This document shows positions 60,052-60,134 of a stretch of 60,134 bases of DNA, piece by piece. The number at the start of each line of letters is the position of its first letter. The stretch's first letter is position 1. The notes beneath the pieces are model-generated. The model was not told the DNA's origin. It made no database searches and saw only the letters and a list, made by a program, of their open reading frames with translations. Location: NCBI GenBank assembly GCA_028823235.1, contig JAPKBW010000017.1, forward strand, positions 1-60,134, read 5' to 3'. Position numbers and translations under genes: made by a program. The DNA is from Longimicrobiales bacterium (lineage in GTDB: Bacteria; Gemmatimonadota; Gemmatimonadetes; Longimicrobiales; Gaopeijiaceae).

Positions 60052-60134
60052 AAAGGGAGGGACGGGGTACTGGGGTCGCGCCTGTCGGCAAAAGGGACCC
60101 GCCCGAGCTACCAGAATTTTTCGGGGAACGGCGT

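Noticed and set aside
1-60134. CRISPR arrays and insertion sequences
   Set aside because: No regularly spaced repeats with unique spacers and no transposase frames or terminal inverted repeats were seen.

Overview
The window is high-GC (roughly 60%) bacterial chromosome with tightly packed genes, mostly on the minus strand and often joined by ATGA or GTGA overlaps. Gene content fits a marine or soil Gemmatimonadota-type heterotroph: an Asp-box/sortilin-like exoprotein, secreted M24 and M14 peptidases, a GH109-type glycosidase, creatininase-like proteins, many Tat and lipoprotein signals, and a NorCB-like haem-copper pair. That placement is inference from gene content only. There are no rRNA genes, complete tRNAs, CRISPR arrays or recognisable insertion sequences.

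Layout. 0-5.6 kb: nfuA-like gene, an amidohydrolase relic, HAD hydrolase, M24 peptidase, an orphan gene with its own promoter and terminator, and a TPR protein. 5.9-11.2 kb: proB-proA, and divergently a sugar-nucleotidyltransferase-like gene with an SSS symporter. 11.2-17.6 kb: NorB/NorC-like pair, galactokinase with a GH109-type oxidoreductase, and a serine hydrolase. 17.6-21 kb: two gene relics around an APC permease with universal-stress domains. 20.8-28.1 kb: a respiratory operon (ferredoxin-NrfD fusion, Cys-ligated molybdopterin oxidoreductase, TorD-like chaperone, SulP transporter). 30-36.2 kb: a Tat-exported xanthine-dehydrogenase-family enzyme with its own cytochrome b, next to a circularly permuted FAD oxidoreductase. 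36.4-46 kb: SRPBCC, MerR, ABC-F, a broken response regulator, amidase, mannose-6-phosphate isomerase, cysteine-desulfurase-like enzyme and a double creatininase. 46-51.5 kb: a disulfide-oxidoreductase relic, an RnfD-like protein with a Cys-rich tail, and the Asp-box protein.

51.5-57.9 kb is different. It holds single lipoprotein or exported-protein genes, looks AT-richer in places, and carries three families of short direct repeats. One repeat ends exactly at start codons and looks like a portable promoter/leader. A tRNA/tmRNA 3' end with a terminator beside it and a decayed helicase-associated domain marks a probable old integration boundary. A truncated FAD oxidoreductase has been fused in frame to the tail of a Sel1-repeat gene. 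The window closes with an SDR gene and a complete FAD amine oxidase.

The strongest leads are: the 51.5-57.9 kb repeat-driven gene-shuffling region, the permuted D-amino-acid-oxidase-like protein, the NorB-like protein apparently lacking a canonical FeB histidine, the tandem creatininase with altered metal ligands, and the Mo enzyme/SulP operon. About eight broken genes in 60 kb indicate active decay.
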